DNA from: Mammaliicoccus sp. Dog046
Lineage (GTDB): Bacteria > Bacillota > Bacilli > Staphylococcales > Staphylococcaceae
Direction: 5' to 3'
DNA length: 64,000 bases
NCBI RefSeq assembly: GCF_034039665.1
Contig: NZ_CP120131.1
Location: forward strand, 1,040,446 to 1,104,445
The notes below the pieces were generated by a model. It was given only the letters and a program-made list of their open reading frames with translations. It was not told the DNA's origin and ran no database searches. A program made the position numbers and the translations under genes. Numbering within the stretch: position 1 is the first letter of the stretch; every line of letters starts with the position of its first letter. Of the stretch, positions 28,105 through 38,940 are shown piece by piece.

Positions 28105-29400
28105 ATGACGAAACACGAACAAATAATTAAATATATTGAGTCGTTATCAGTTGGCCATAAAATCTCTGTCAGACAGATTGCTAAAGATTTGAATGTGTCA
28201 GAGGGAACTGCGTATAGAGCGATAAAAGAAGCTGACAATCAAGGACTTGTTGCATCAATAGATAGAGTGGGCACCGTGAGGATTGAAAGAAAGTCTAGAG
28301 AACAAATTGAGAATCTTACTTTTAATGAAATTGTAAAAATTGTCGATGGACAAGTTTTAGGTGGCAAAGAAGGTTTATATAAAACATTATCTAAATTTGC
28401 GATAGGTGCAATGGAATTGAAAGATGTTGTTCGTTATTTAACGAAGAATACGTTGCTTATAGTTGGTAATAGATCAGACGTTCAGATGGAAGCTTTAAAA
28501 CGAGGGTCTGCAGTTCTTATCACTGGGGGATTTGAAGCGGATGAAGAAATTATAGAATATGCCAATGAGTATGAATTGCCTATTATTTCTTCTAATTACG
28601 ATACATTCTTAGTAGCAAATGTCATTAATAGAGCCATTTACGATCAAATGATTAAAAAAGAAATTTTAATGGTTGAAGACATTATGATTCCAATTGATAA
28701 AACTTCATATTTAGATGATATGCAAAAAGTAATAGACTGGCATGAATTATCACAACAAACGTCTCACACAAGATTTCCTGTTGTTGATAGTGAAAGAAAA
28801 GTTGTTGGTATCGTGACAAGTAAGGATATTGTCAATTTAGAACAAGATAAATTAATAAAAACAGTTATGACTAAATCACCAATAGTGGCACATTTAAATA
28901 CTACGATTGCAACGTGTGCACATTTAATGATTTGGGAAGGTATAGAATTACTGCCAGTAGTAAATAACAGTAAAGAATTGATAGGAATTATTTCAAGAGA
29001 AGATGTTTTAAAAACGATGCAATTGATGAGTAGACAACCACAAATTGGTGAAACCATTCATGATCAAATTGCTAAACAAATTACTATGGAAAATGGTAAT
29101 GTTGTAGTGAATATATCGCCACAACTCACAAATCAATTTGGTATGATGACGAAGTCGGTATACATAGCAGTCATTGAAGAAGCATTAAGATATGAAGTGA
29201 GAAAAATAAGAAAATCTGAAATCATGATTGAACATATTGATATTTATTATTTAACAACTGTACAAATTGATGCAGATGTTGAGGTGCAAATATCAACGCT
29301 AGATGTAGGTCGACTTTTTGCTAAGTTCGAAGTTACTATGGTTAGTGGGAATGATACTGTCGCTAAAGCATTACTTATGTGCCAATTGCTTGAAAAATAA
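28105..29400 (+). CDS. YtoI-like regulator: HTH + DRTGG + two CBS + hotdog domain
   Basis: A protein of 431 residues. A winged-helix part (1-62, VRQIAKDLNVSEGTAYRAIKEA) is followed by a DRTGG domain (about 75-180, LIVGNRSDVQMEALKRGSA), two CBS domains (about 190-310, FPVVDSERKVVGIVTSKDIV and LPVVNNSKELIGIISREDVL), and a hotdog thioesterase-like domain (about 325-431). This order matches B. subtilis YtoI. CBS pairs usually bind adenine nucleotides, so it is probably a ligand-sensing regulator; targets are unknown. The start is the ATG at 28105 with AGAGGG; longer in-frame ATGs run into repeat copy C. Confidence 0.88.
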   Translation: MTKHEQIIKYIESLSVGHKISVRQIAKDLNVSEGTAYRAIKEADNQGLVASIDRVGTVRIERKSREQIENLTFNEIVKIVDGQVLGGKEGLYKTLSKFAIGAMELKDVVRYLTKNTLLIVGNRSDVQMEALKRGSAVLITGGFEADEEIIEYANEYELPIISSNYDTFLVANVINRAIYDQMIKKEILMVEDIMIPIDKTSYLDDMQKVIDWHELSQQTSHTRFPVVDSERKVVGIVTSKDIVNLEQDKLIKTVMTKSPIVAHLNTTIATCAHLMIWEGIELLPVVNNSKELIGIISREDVLKTMQLMSRQPQIGETIHDQIAKQITMENGNVVVNISPQLTNQFGMMTKSVYIAVIEEALRYEVRKIRKSEIMIEHIDIYYLTTVQIDADVEVQISTLDVGRLFAKFEVTMVSGNDTVAKALLMCQLLEK

Positions 29401-29402
29401 AA

Positions 29403-29456
29403 GGGAGCGGGACAGAAATCTAATTTATACAAAAAGATTTCGTTGTCCCGCCCCGG
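29403..29456. repeat. Structured intergenic repeat, fragment D (inverted, third hairpin only)
   Basis: GGGAGCGGGACAGAAATCT pairs with AGATTTCGTTGTCCCG. This is the third hairpin and right end of copies A-C on the opposite strand, cut off at CCCCGG. It lies between the convergent ytoI and ytpI stops and probably terminates both. Confidence 0.8.
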
Positions 29457-29463
29457 TAAATAT

Positions 29464-29814
29464 TTAATTGCGTTTTTGCTGTTCGAATTCTTCCCAAGCT
29501 TTATTCTCAATTGGTAGATTACCTTTGAAATATTTACTTGCTTTGTGACCATACATGATATTTAAAATACCGAAAAATAATAAAACAAGAGCAATTATGT
29601 ATGTTACTAAAGTAGGGAACAATAATACTTGATCAAGCATAAAGGCAATCATAAATAGTCCAAAATAGAATCTTGAACGCGCTTTATGATAAGCTTTTCT
29701 AACGTCTCTTTTTGTTCTAAAAGCACGTGCAATATTTAATATCGCAAATATTAATGTAATTATCATCATTGTCACTGCTATAGCAACTAATGTAGACATG
29801 ATTTCAGGTGTCAT
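29464..29814 (-). CDS. YtpI-family small membrane protein
   Basis: A protein of 116 residues with three hydrophobic segments (about 7-30, 50-68, 70-88) and a charged C-terminal tail (KAWEEFEQQKRN). AGGAGG precedes the ATG. It is divergent from nrnA and next to ytoI, the same setting as B. subtilis ytpI. Function unknown. Confidence 0.8.
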   Translation of the reverse strand: MTPEIMSTLVAIAVTMMIITLIFAILNIARAFRTKRDVRKAYHKARSRFYFGLFMIAFMLDQVLLFPTLVTYIIALVLLFFGILNIMYGHKASKYFKGNLPIENKAWEEFEQQKRN

Positions 29815-29888
29815 TATTTTAACCTCCTACCAAATCGAATTATATCAATTAATAAATTATAAGTAAATATATAGAAAGAAGGATAACA

Positions 29889-30815
29889 ATGGAAGAAATA
29901 TTAAATAAAATAAAGCAATATGAAACTATTATAATACATAGGCATGTGAGACCAGATCCGGATGCATATGGATCACAATTAGGTTTGAAATATTCATTAC
30001 AAGAAGCATTTCCAAATAAGGAGATATATGCAGTTGGTCAACCAGAACCGACATTAGCTTTTATAGGCGATTTGGATAATGTTGCTGATGAACAATATAA
30101 AGATGCACTTGTTATCGTTTGTGATACAGCAAATGCGCCAAGAATAGATGATGAAAGATATAATCAAGGGAAAGAATTAGTTAAAATTGATCATCATCCA
30201 CCTGTAGATTCATATGGAGATATTAATTATGTAAATACAAATGCTTCATCTACTAGTGAAATCATTGTAGATTTAATTCATGAGTGGAATTTAAATAACA
30301 CTGAAATTAGTGAAAAAGCTAGCCGTGTATTATATCTTGGGATTGTAGGGGATACAGGTAGATTCCTATTTAATAATACAACACCACATACGATGGCAGT
30401 TGCTGGAGAATTAATGAAGAAAGATTTCGAAAGAAATAAATTACTAAACCAATTAAGTGAACGAGATCCAGATTTATTACATTTTCAAGGTTATATTCTT
30501 CAAAACTTTAATTACGATGGTGAAGGTTTCTGTTACATCAAGATAACGAAAGAAATATTAGAGTCATTCCAATTACAACCGAACGAAGCATCATTATTTG
30601 TTAATACTGTAGCAGATATTAAAGGTCTTAAAGCATGGGTGTTTGCAGTAGATGAAGGTAAAGAAATAAGATGTCGTATCCGTTCTAAAGGTATTAAAAT
30701 TAATCATATTGCTGCGAAATACAACGGTGGCGGACATCCAAATGCTTCGGGCGCATCTGTTTATAGTTGGGAAGAATTTGAGTCATTAGCAGCAGACATT
30801 AAATCTGAAATTTAG
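29889..30815 (+). CDS. nrnA: Bifunctional oligoribonuclease / pAp phosphatase NrnA
   Basis: A protein of 308 residues of the DHH-DHHA1 family. Metal-binding motifs are [20 protein letters not shown] (about 13-32), [11 protein letters not shown] and [13 protein letters not shown]; the DHHA1 domain ends with [13 protein letters not shown]. It degrades short RNA fragments and dephosphorylates pAp in the cytosol. AAGGA precedes the ATG. It lies 12 bases before dnaE, and GGAGG for dnaE is in the gap, so they are co-transcribed. Confidence 0.94.
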   Translation: MEEILNKIKQYETIIIHRHVRPDPDAYGSQLGLKYSLQEAFPNKEIYAVGQPEPTLAFIGDLDNVADEQYKDALVIVCDTANAPRIDDERYNQGKELVKIDHHPPVDSYGDINYVNTNASSTSEIIVDLIHEWNLNNTEISEKASRVLYLGIVGDTGRFLFNNTTPHTMAVAGELMKKDFERNKLLNQLSERDPDLLHFQGYILQNFNYDGEGFCYIKITKEILESFQLQPNEASLFVNTVADIKGLKAWVFAVDEGKEIRCRIRSKGIKINHIAAKYNGGGHPNASGASVYSWEEFESLAADIKSEI

Positions 30816-30827
30816 GAGGAAAAGCGC

Positions 30828-33800
30828 ATGGTAAGTCATTTAAATATTCATTCGTCATATGATTTGTTAAATTCAAGCATTAGAATATCTGATGTTGTGA
30901 AAAAAGCGAAAAATGAAAATTATCAGGCGCTTGCTCTTACAGATTTAAATGTGATGCACGGAGCTTTACAGTTTTATGATGAATGTAAGAAAGCAGAAAT
31001 CAAACCAATATTCGGTTTGACGATATATTTAGATGATCAATTGAATCAATTAGAGTGTGTATTACTAGCGAAAAATACAACAGGCTACCACAATTTAATA
31101 AAATTATCTTCTGCAATTTCAATCAAGTCACGCTATTCAACGCCGATTGATTGGGTTAACACTTATGCAGAAGGTTTAATCGTTATAGCCAAGCAATTGA
31201 ATTCAGAAAATCAATATTTATTTCAGGATATAAAAATAGAACAAGATGATAAGTATATTTCCCATGATGCTGATATTCAATTTGGATATCAGCATGTATA
31301 TATTCAATCTGCTTTATATTTAAATAAAGAAGACAGTGATAGTTTAATCGCTTTAAATGCGATAAAAAACAATGAAAAGCTCATCATGTCTGATTTTAAT
31401 CAGTCAACAAACCGTCATTTCTTCTCACAGGAAGATATAGATGCATTGAATATAGATGAACAAAGTATACGCAATACAGATGAAATCGCCAAAAAATGTA
31501 ACGTTGAAATTAATTACCACCAAGATTTATTACCTAAATATGAAACACCTGATAATCAGACAAGTGATGCATATCTCTGGGATTTATTGATGAAGAACAA
31601 ATCAAAATACCCACAGTTCGATGCGCGATATGAGCAACGACTAAAGTATGAATATGACATTATTACAAGCATGGGCTTTGCAGATTACTTCTTAATTGTG
31701 AGTGATTTAATTCATTTTGCGAAAGATAATGACATACTCGTTGGTCCAGGCCGTGGTTCATCAGGTGGTTCAATTGTCAGTTATATATTGAACATCACAA
31801 CAATCGATCCGATTGAATTTGAATTGTTATTTGAACGATTCTTAAACCCTGAACGTGTAACGATGCCCGATATTGATATCGACTTTCAAGACACAAAAAG
31901 GGATAAAGTGATTGAATATGTACAGAACAAATATGGAGATAATCGTGTTTCAGGTATTGTAACTTATGGGCACTTACAAGCTAGAGCTGTTGCAAGGGAT
32001 GTTGGTAGAATATTACAATTTGATGATGCGACATTAAACTATATTTCAAAACTGATACCGCACAAATTAGGTATTACACTTAATGAGGCGTTTGAAAGTG
32101 ATGAATTTAAGCAATTTGTAACGCAAAATCATTTGCATGAAAAGTGGTTCCAACTGTGTCAACAACTTGAAGGACTACCAAGACATACGTCTACCCATGC
32201 TGCCGGAATCATTATAAACGATCAGCCATTACATGAATTTGTACCGACAATGATGGGCGATACGGGCATGTTAACCCAATGGACGATGACTGAAACTGAA
32301 AAAATTGGTCTCTTAAAAATAGACTTTCTTGGTTTAAGAAATTTGTCAATTATTCAACAAGTGGTTAATCAAGTGAAATATCAGGAAAAGATTTCTGTTA
32401 ATATTGAAGAAATACCATTTGATGACAAGAAAGTATTTCAATTGTTATCTAAAGGTGAAACAACAGGTATATTCCAACTTGAATCACAAGGTGTGCGAAG
32501 TGTCTTGAAAAGGTTAAAACCGGATCACTTTTTAGACATTGTTGCAGTGACATCTTTATATCGACCAGGTCCAATGGAAGAAATACCAACATATATCAAA
32601 CGTCGACGTCAAAATGAACAAATTGAATATTTACATCCAGATTTAGAAAATATTCTGAAGTCTACTTATGGAGTCATTATTTATCAAGAACAAATTATGC
32701 AAATAGCGAGTACATTTGCCGGATTTACTTATGGTGAAGCGGATATACTTAGAAGAGCGATGAGTAAGAAAAATAGAGAAGTATTAGAGAGCGAAAGAAA
32801 GCATTTTGTAGATGGTAGTTTACAACGAGGTTATAAAGAGGATACTGCAATTAAAATATTCGATTTAATATTGAAATTTGCTGATTATGGATATCCGAAA
32901 GCACATGCAGTGGCATATAGTAAGATTGCCTACATAATGACATACTTAAAAGTTCATTATCCTACTTATTTTTATGCTTCTATTTTATCGAATGTGATCG
33001 GTAATGAAGTGAAAACTGAACAAATGGTTACAGAATTGAAACGTATTGGTGTGCAAATATATCCACCTTCAATTAATAAAAGTGAATGGTATTATAAAGC
33101 GTCATCAAACGGTATATATACATCTTTAGGTTCTATAAAAGGTGTCGGATTTCAAAGTGTAAAAACCATTGTCAATGAGAGGAAAGAACACGGTCCTTTT
33201 AAAGATATGTATGATTTAGTTCATCGTTTGCCAAGTAAAGTGAAAAACAAAAAATTAATTCAAGCATTAATTTATGTTGGCGCTTTAGATGAATTTGGCC
33301 AAAACAGAGCTTCAATGCTACAGTCCATTGATGATGTTTATGATAGTGGTGATTCAGTAGGCGACGCCAACCACTTGCTAGTTGAGCTAGGGTTGAATGT
33401 GAAAAAAGAGTTCAAACAAGTTGAAGAAATGTCCTTGCTGGAAAAAAGTGAACTTGAAAAGCAATATTTAGGATTTTATGCAACTGAACATCCAATTCGT
33501 ACTTTATTTAAACAACATCAATATTTGTCTGTTTACCCAATCACAGCTTCTCAAAATGATAAGCATATGTTAGTCATGATAGCGTCATTACGTAAAATCA
33601 GAACTAAAAAAGGGCAAAATATGGCTTTTGTTAATTTGATTGATGGTATAAATGAAGTTGAAGGTGTGATATTTCCGGACGTATTTAGAAATATTGAAAC
33701 ATTAAACATAACTGAAATACCAATAGTTGTCCTTGGAAAGTTTGAAAAAAGAAATGGTAAAGTTCAAATGATTATCAATCAAATAGAGACACTCGATAAT

Positions 33801-34019
33801 TATAAACAACAAAAACTTAATTCAGTGAAAGAAATTGTGATTAGAAAGATATCAGATAAAGAAGAATGGATTACGCAATCAAATTCTAGTGGGATAAAAG
33901 TGACATACTTTAATGATGAGAATTATCATTCTGAATCACTTGGATATTTGAATTTAGATGCCGTTGATCTAGAGGCGTTTATTAATCATATCGGATATGA
34001 AAATGTGCGTATTTTATAG
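30828..34019 (+). CDS. dnaE: DNA polymerase III alpha subunit, DnaE type
   Basis: A protein of 1063 residues, close to S. aureus DnaE. N-terminal PHP domain (NIHSSYDLLNSSIR, 5-18), palm with GPGRGSSGGSIVSYIL and the catalytic aspartates in MPDIDIDFQD (Asp348, Asp350, Asp352), fingers with RHTSTHAAGIII, helix-hairpin-helix (SLGSIKGVGFQSVKTI) and a C-terminal OB domain. No proofreading domain is present, as normal for DnaE. In Firmicutes DnaE extends RNA primers before PolC takes over. Confidence 0.97.
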   Translation: MVSHLNIHSSYDLLNSSIRISDVVKKAKNENYQALALTDLNVMHGALQFYDECKKAEIKPIFGLTIYLDDQLNQLECVLLAKNTTGYHNLIKLSSAISIKSRYSTPIDWVNTYAEGLIVIAKQLNSENQYLFQDIKIEQDDKYISHDADIQFGYQHVYIQSALYLNKEDSDSLIALNAIKNNEKLIMSDFNQSTNRHFFSQEDIDALNIDEQSIRNTDEIAKKCNVEINYHQDLLPKYETPDNQTSDAYLWDLLMKNKSKYPQFDARYEQRLKYEYDIITSMGFADYFLIVSDLIHFAKDNDILVGPGRGSSGGSIVSYILNITTIDPIEFELLFERFLNPERVTMPDIDIDFQDTKRDKVIEYVQNKYGDNRVSGIVTYGHLQARAVARDVGRILQFDDATLNYISKLIPHKLGITLNEAFESDEFKQFVTQNHLHEKWFQLCQQLEGLPRHTSTHAAGIIINDQPLHEFVPTMMGDTGMLTQWTMTETEKIGLLKIDFLGLRNLSIIQQVVNQVKYQEKISVNIEEIPFDDKKVFQLLSKGETTGIFQLESQGVRSVLKRLKPDHFLDIVAVTSLYRPGPMEEIPTYIKRRRQNEQIEYLHPDLENILKSTYGVIIYQEQIMQIASTFAGFTYGEADILRRAMSKKNREVLESERKHFVDGSLQRGYKEDTAIKIFDLILKFADYGYPKAHAVAYSKIAYIMTYLKVHYPTYFYASILSNVIGNEVKTEQMVTELKRIGVQIYPPSINKSEWYYKASSNGIYTSLGSIKGVGFQSVKTIVNERKEHGPFKDMYDLVHRLPSKVKNKKLIQALIYVGALDEFGQNRASMLQSIDDVYDSGDSVGDANHLLVELGLNVKKEFKQVEEMSLLEKSELEKQYLGFYATEHPIRTLFKQHQYLSVYPITASQNDKHMLVMIASLRKIRTKKGQNMAFVNLIDGINEVEGVIFPDVFRNIETLNITEIPIVVLGKFEKRNGKVQMIINQIETLDNYKQQKLNSVKEIVIRKISDKEEWITQSNSSGIKVTYFNDENYHSESLGYLNLDAVDLEAFINHIGYENVRIL

Positions 34020-34050
34020 TCTTTATTAATTAAATAAATTGTGATATAGT

Positions 34051-34088
34051 ATTCTTCATGGTGGTCTGACCACTGTGAAGAATTTATT
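34051..34088. promoter_or_regulatory. 33-bp palindrome: candidate FadR/GntR operator and/or dnaE terminator
   Basis: ATTCTTCATGGTGG (34051-34064), loop TCTGA, then CCACTGTGAAGAAT (34070-34083). The core GTGGTCTGACCAC (34061-34073) is a perfect palindrome around TGG-TCTGA-CCA and resembles operators of FadR-type GntR proteins (TGGTnnnACCA). It lies about 70 bases before the malic enzyme gene, just upstream of a likely -10 (TATAAT, 34112-34117). The hairpin is followed by TTTATT, so a terminator role for dnaE is possible too. Confidence 0.55.
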
Positions 34089-34153
34089 CATTTAAAAATT
34101 AAAATTTCATGTATAATGTATAAATAGATATATACAATGAAGGGATGATTATT

Positions 34154-35383
34154 TTGTCACTAAGAGATGACGCTTTATATATGCATAAAGAGAATCAAGG
34201 TAAATTAGGTGTTTATGGAAAAGTTAAAGTAACTAATAAAGAAGAATTAAGTTTAGCTTATTCTCCAGGTGTTGCAGAACCATGTAAAGACATTCATGAA
34301 GATGTAAGAAAAGTTTATGATTACACTATGAAATCAAATACAGTCGCTGTAATCACTGATGGTACAGCAGTACTTGGACTTGGAGATATTGGACCTGAAG
34401 CAAGTATACCTGTAATGGAAGGTAAAGCTGTCCTATTCAAAAGTTTTGCTGGTGTAGATGGTATTCCTATCGCATTAAATACAACAGATGTAGATGAAAT
34501 CGTAAATACAGTAAAATTATTAGAACCAAATTATGGTGGCGTAAACTTAGAAGATATTTCAGCACCTAGATGTTTTGAAATTGAAGAAAGATTAAAAAAA
34601 GAAACTAAAATACCTGTTTTTCATGATGACCAACACGGTACAGCTATTGTAACAGTAGCTGGTTTAATTAACGCGCTTAAAATTACTGACAGAAAATTAT
34701 CTGATATAAAAGTAGTATTAAATGGTGCCGGCGCTGCTGGTATCGCAATTATTAAATTATTATATAGTTATGGCGTAAGAAATATGATTATGTGTGATTC
34801 AAGAGGCGCAATCTATGAAGATCGTCCATATGGAATGAATCCAACAAAAGACTTTGTTGCGAAATGGACGAATGAAGATAAAATCGAGGGTAACTTAGAA
34901 GATGTTATTCGTGATGCAGACGTATTTGTTGGGGTATCAGTAGCTGGTGCTTTAACAAAAGAACACGTTGAATCAATGGCCGAAGATCCAATTATATTTG
35001 CGATGGCTAATCCAGAACCTGAAATTATGCCTGATATTGCTAAAGAAGCGGGTGCAAAAGTAATCGGAACTGGTCGTTCAGATTTCCCAAATCAAATCAA
35101 CAATGTATTAGCATTCCCAGGTATCTTTAGAGGTGCATTGGATATTAGAGCTACACATATCAATGAAGAAATGAAACGTGCGGCTGTTGAAGCTATTGCT
35201 AATTTGATTGGTGAAGATGAACGTAATGCAGATTATGTTATTCCTGGTCCATTTGATCCTAGAGTGGCACCATACGTGGCTAAAGCAGTAGCTAAGGCAG
35301 GTATGGAGTCAGGTGTTGCCCGTATTGATGCGGATATCGATGAAATCGAACGTAAAACATATGAGTTAGCTGACTTGTCATAA
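34154..35383 (+). CDS. NAD(P)-dependent malic enzyme
   Basis: A protein of 409 residues. Blocks: GKVKVTNKEELSLAYSPGVA, ITDGTAVLGLGDIGPEASIPVM, substrate and metal binding in VFHDDQHGTAIVT, and the NAD fold VVLNGAGAAGIAIIKLL. It decarboxylates malate to pyruvate. An ATG at 34145 directly abuts AAGGG, so the TTG at 34154, eight bases past AAGGGA and matching the N-terminus (LSLRDDALYMHKENQGKL), is preferred. It heads a run with a GntR regulator and accDA; pyruvate and NAD(P)H made here could feed fatty acid synthesis. Confidence 0.92.
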   Translation: MSLRDDALYMHKENQGKLGVYGKVKVTNKEELSLAYSPGVAEPCKDIHEDVRKVYDYTMKSNTVAVITDGTAVLGLGDIGPEASIPVMEGKAVLFKSFAGVDGIPIALNTTDVDEIVNTVKLLEPNYGGVNLEDISAPRCFEIEERLKKETKIPVFHDDQHGTAIVTVAGLINALKITDRKLSDIKVVLNGAGAAGIAIIKLLYSYGVRNMIMCDSRGAIYEDRPYGMNPTKDFVAKWTNEDKIEGNLEDVIRDADVFVGVSVAGALTKEHVESMAEDPIIFAMANPEPEIMPDIAKEAGAKVIGTGRSDFPNQINNVLAFPGIFRGALDIRATHINEEMKRAAVEAIANLIGEDERNADYVIPGPFDPRVAPYVAKAVAKAGMESGVARIDADIDEIERKTYELADLS

Positions 35384-35403
35384 CTTTGAAGGGAGACACC
35401 ACA

Positions 35404-35865
35404 TTGGATAAAGAAAAGCAAAAAGGATTAATCAAGATTGTCGAACAAATTCAATCAATTATTGTTGAAGAAAATATTCAAGTGGGCGAAAAGTTACCTT
35501 CCGAAAGGTTTTTAAGTGAAACATTAAATGTAGGACGATCAAGTATAAGAGAAGCACTTAGAGCTTTAGAGCTACTAGGTGTTATACATACTAGAAGAGG
35601 TGAAGGTACGTTTCTAAGTGATATGTACCAGCACCAGCTTTTTGATTTAATCGGAAGGTTCTTAATTCATAATGAATCGCAACTAGATGAAATTAATGAA
35701 ATTAAATGGATGATTGAATCCTTCTGTGAAGAGCATAGTACGCGTGAAATACAATCCAAAGAAGAACTTGTTTCTTCTAACAATAATCACATTATGTACA
35801 TGATTTGGAAACTACTCTCTCAATATAGTGATAGATTTGAAAGAGATAATTGTAAAAAAGGTTAG
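35404..35865 (+). CDS. GntR-family (FadR-like) transcriptional regulator
   Basis: A protein of 153 residues. The N-terminal winged helix (about 10-75) shows GEKLPSERFLSETLNVGRSSIREALRAL in parts and GVIHTRRGEGTFLSD, typical of FadR-type GntR proteins. The C-terminal effector domain is short: FadR/VanR members usually have about 220 residues, so roughly half the ligand domain is absent. The start is TTG with AAGGGAGA seven bases before. Lying between malic enzyme and accD, it is a likely local regulator; the palindrome at 34051 is the best operator candidate. Confidence 0.85.
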   Translation: MDKEKQKGLIKIVEQIQSIIVEENIQVGEKLPSERFLSETLNVGRSSIREALRALELLGVIHTRRGEGTFLSDMYQHQLFDLIGRFLIHNESQLDEINEIKWMIESFCEEHSTREIQSKEELVSSNNNHIMYMIWKLLSQYSDRFERDNCKKG

Positions 35866-35877
35866 GGGGATAGTGAC

Positions 35878-36747
35878 ATGTTTAAAGACTTGTTCAATCG
35901 AAACCATAAAAAGAAAAAATATGTAACTGTTCAGAATAGTAAAGACAACGATGTTCCAGAAGGTATAATGACGAAATGTCCAAAATGTAAAAAAATAATG
36001 TACACAAAAGAATTAGTACAAAATTTAAATGTTTGTTTCAACTGTGATCATCATATTGCACTTTCAGCTCATGATAGAATTAGAGCGATTAGTGATGAAG
36101 GTTCATTTAAAGAATTTGATGTAGGTATGACAGCATCTAATCCATTAAATTTTCCTGGATATGAAGATAAACTAGAAAAAGATCGTAAAAAGACTGGTCT
36201 GAACGACGCGGTTGTAACAGGTATCTCTAAAATAGATGGTATCCCTTATGGTGTGTGTGTCATGGACTCTCGATTTAGAATGGGGAGTATGGGTGCAGTA
36301 GTTGGTGAGAAAATTTGTAGAATTGTAGATTATTGTACTGAAAATCACTTGCCATTTGTCTTATTTACAGCAAGTGGTGGTGCACGAATGCAAGAGGGTA
36401 TTATTTCACTAATGCAAATGGCTAAGACAAGTGTATCGATTAAGCGACATAGTGATAACGGATTGTTATTCATCTCATATATGACACATCCTACAACTGG
36501 AGGCGTTTCTGCTAGTTTCGCATCAGTAGGTGATTTAAACTTTGCTGAACCTAAAGCATTAATAGGATTCGCAGGTAGAAGAATTATCGAACAAACAATT
36601 AGCGAGAAACTTCCTGATGATTTCCAAACTGCGGAGTTCCTTTTAGAGCATGGTCAACTTGATAAAGTTGTACATAGACAAGATATGTATCATACATTAA
36701 GTACAGTCCTTAAGATGCATTATAATGAGGTGAAAGACAATGCTTGA
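35878..36747 (+). CDS. accD: Acetyl-CoA carboxylase carboxyltransferase subunit beta
   Basis: A protein of 289 residues. The N-terminal four-cysteine zinc finger is visible ([12 protein letters not shown] and NVCFNCDHH, about residues 38-62), followed by the carboxyltransferase fold ([34 protein letters not shown]). With AccA it transfers carboxyl from biotin to acetyl-CoA, making malonyl-CoA. Its end overlaps the accA start by eight bases. Confidence 0.97.
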   Translation: MFKDLFNRNHKKKKYVTVQNSKDNDVPEGIMTKCPKCKKIMYTKELVQNLNVCFNCDHHIALSAHDRIRAISDEGSFKEFDVGMTASNPLNFPGYEDKLEKDRKKTGLNDAVVTGISKIDGIPYGVCVMDSRFRMGSMGAVVGEKICRIVDYCTENHLPFVLFTASGGARMQEGIISLMQMAKTSVSIKRHSDNGLLFISYMTHPTTGGVSASFASVGDLNFAEPKALIGFAGRRIIEQTISEKLPDDFQTAEFLLEHGQLDKVVHRQDMYHTLSTVLKMHYNEVKDNA

Positions 36748-37684
36748 ATTTGAAAAGCCATTAGAAGAAATTAAAGAAAAGATTGAATCATTAAAAGCAT
36801 ATCAAGAAAAACATGATGTTAATCTTGCGGATGAGATTGAAATTTTAGAAGCAACTTTAACAAAAGAAACGAAACACATATATGAAAATTTAAAACCTTG
36901 GGATCGAGTCCAAGTTGCTAGGTTACAAGAAAGACCGACAACTTTAGATTATATTCCGTATATTTTTGATGAATTTATTGAATTACATGGCGATCGAAAC
37001 TTTAGAGATGACCCAGCTTTAATAGGCGGATTAGCATATTTCAATGGTGTGCCAGTAACAGTTATTGGACATCAAAGAGGTAAAGATACAAAAGATAATA
37101 TTTATCGTAACTTCGGTATGGCGCATCCTGAAGGGTATCGTAAAGCACTAAGACTAATGAAACAAGCTGAAAAATTTAATCGACCAATTATTACCTTTAT
37201 TGATACGAAAGGTGCTTACCCAGGTAAAGCGGCAGAAGAACGAGGACAAAGTGAGTCTATAGCTAAAAATTTAGTTGAAATGGCTTCATTATCAGTACCA
37301 GTGATATCAATCGTAATTGGCGAAGGTGGTAGTGGTGGTGCACTTGGATTAGGTGTTACTAACCGTTTATTAATGCTCGAAAACAGTACTTATTCAGTGA
37401 TTTCTCCAGAAGGTGCAGCTGCACTGTTATGGAAAGATTCTGGTTTAGCTCAAATGGCGGCAGAAACGATGAAAATCACAGCACCTGATTTATTTGAATT
37501 AGATGTTGTTGATGAAGTAATTAAAGAACCATCTGGTGGCGCACATCGTCATTTAGAAAATCAAGCTGCTACCATTAAGACATCATTAGTTAATCATCTT
37601 GAGGAATTAAAACAACTTTCACCAGAAAGTTTAGTTGAAGATCGATTTAACAAATATCGTAACATTGGTAGTTTTATAGATTAA
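36740..37684 (+). CDS. accA: Acetyl-CoA carboxylase carboxyltransferase subunit alpha
   Basis: A protein of 314 residues, typical AccA length. N-terminal helical part, then [53 protein letters not shown] and [16 protein letters not shown]. It forms the A2B2 carboxyltransferase with AccD. The start codon lies inside accD, so the two are coupled and made in step. Confidence 0.97.
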   Translation: MLEFEKPLEEIKEKIESLKAYQEKHDVNLADEIEILEATLTKETKHIYENLKPWDRVQVARLQERPTTLDYIPYIFDEFIELHGDRNFRDDPALIGGLAYFNGVPVTVIGHQRGKDTKDNIYRNFGMAHPEGYRKALRLMKQAEKFNRPIITFIDTKGAYPGKAAEERGQSESIAKNLVEMASLSVPVISIVIGEGGSGGALGLGVTNRLLMLENSTYSVISPEGAAALLWKDSGLAQMAAETMKITAPDLFELDVVDEVIKEPSGGAHRHLENQAATIKTSLVNHLEELKQLSPESLVEDRFNKYRNIGSFID

Positions 37685-37694
37685 AAAATAAACT

Positions 37695-37757
37695 AGAAGG
37701 GGTAAGTGATTTAAGTCTAAACGGATTTTAGATTTGTACTTACTGCCTTCTTTTTTT
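37695..37757 (+). terminator. Terminator after accA
   Basis: AGAAGGGGTAAGT pairs with ACTTACTGCCTTCT around a long imperfect loop, followed by TTTTTTT. Confidence 0.7.
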
Positions 37758-37788
37758 ATGCAAATAATTTGATTCGGATGAAGAGATT

Positions 37789-37802
37789 TTAAAACGTTTT
37801 CA
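37789..37802. promoter_or_regulatory. cre-like (CcpA) box 1 upstream of pfkA
   Basis: TTAAAACGTTTTCA fits TGWAARCGYTWNCA with one mismatch (position 2). It lies about 145 bases before pfkA. Confidence 0.5.
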
Positions 37803-37839
37803 ATTTGGAGAATATTACAAATTTATAAACGATGCATAA

Positions 37840-37853
37840 AGAAGACGTTTACA
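37840..37853. promoter_or_regulatory. cre-like (CcpA) box 2 upstream of pfkA
   Basis: AGAAGACGTTTACA fits the cre consensus with two mismatches. It lies 51 bases after box 1 and about 90 bases before pfkA. Confidence 0.4.
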
Positions 37854-37908
37854 TATTTAAATAACGTTAGTTTTAATGGAATCAAGCTATTATTTGTGTT
37901 ATTTTTAA

Positions 37909-38910
<1,002 letters not shown>

Positions 38911-38940
38911 TTAAGTAAAAACTATGGAGGTCATTTTAAA

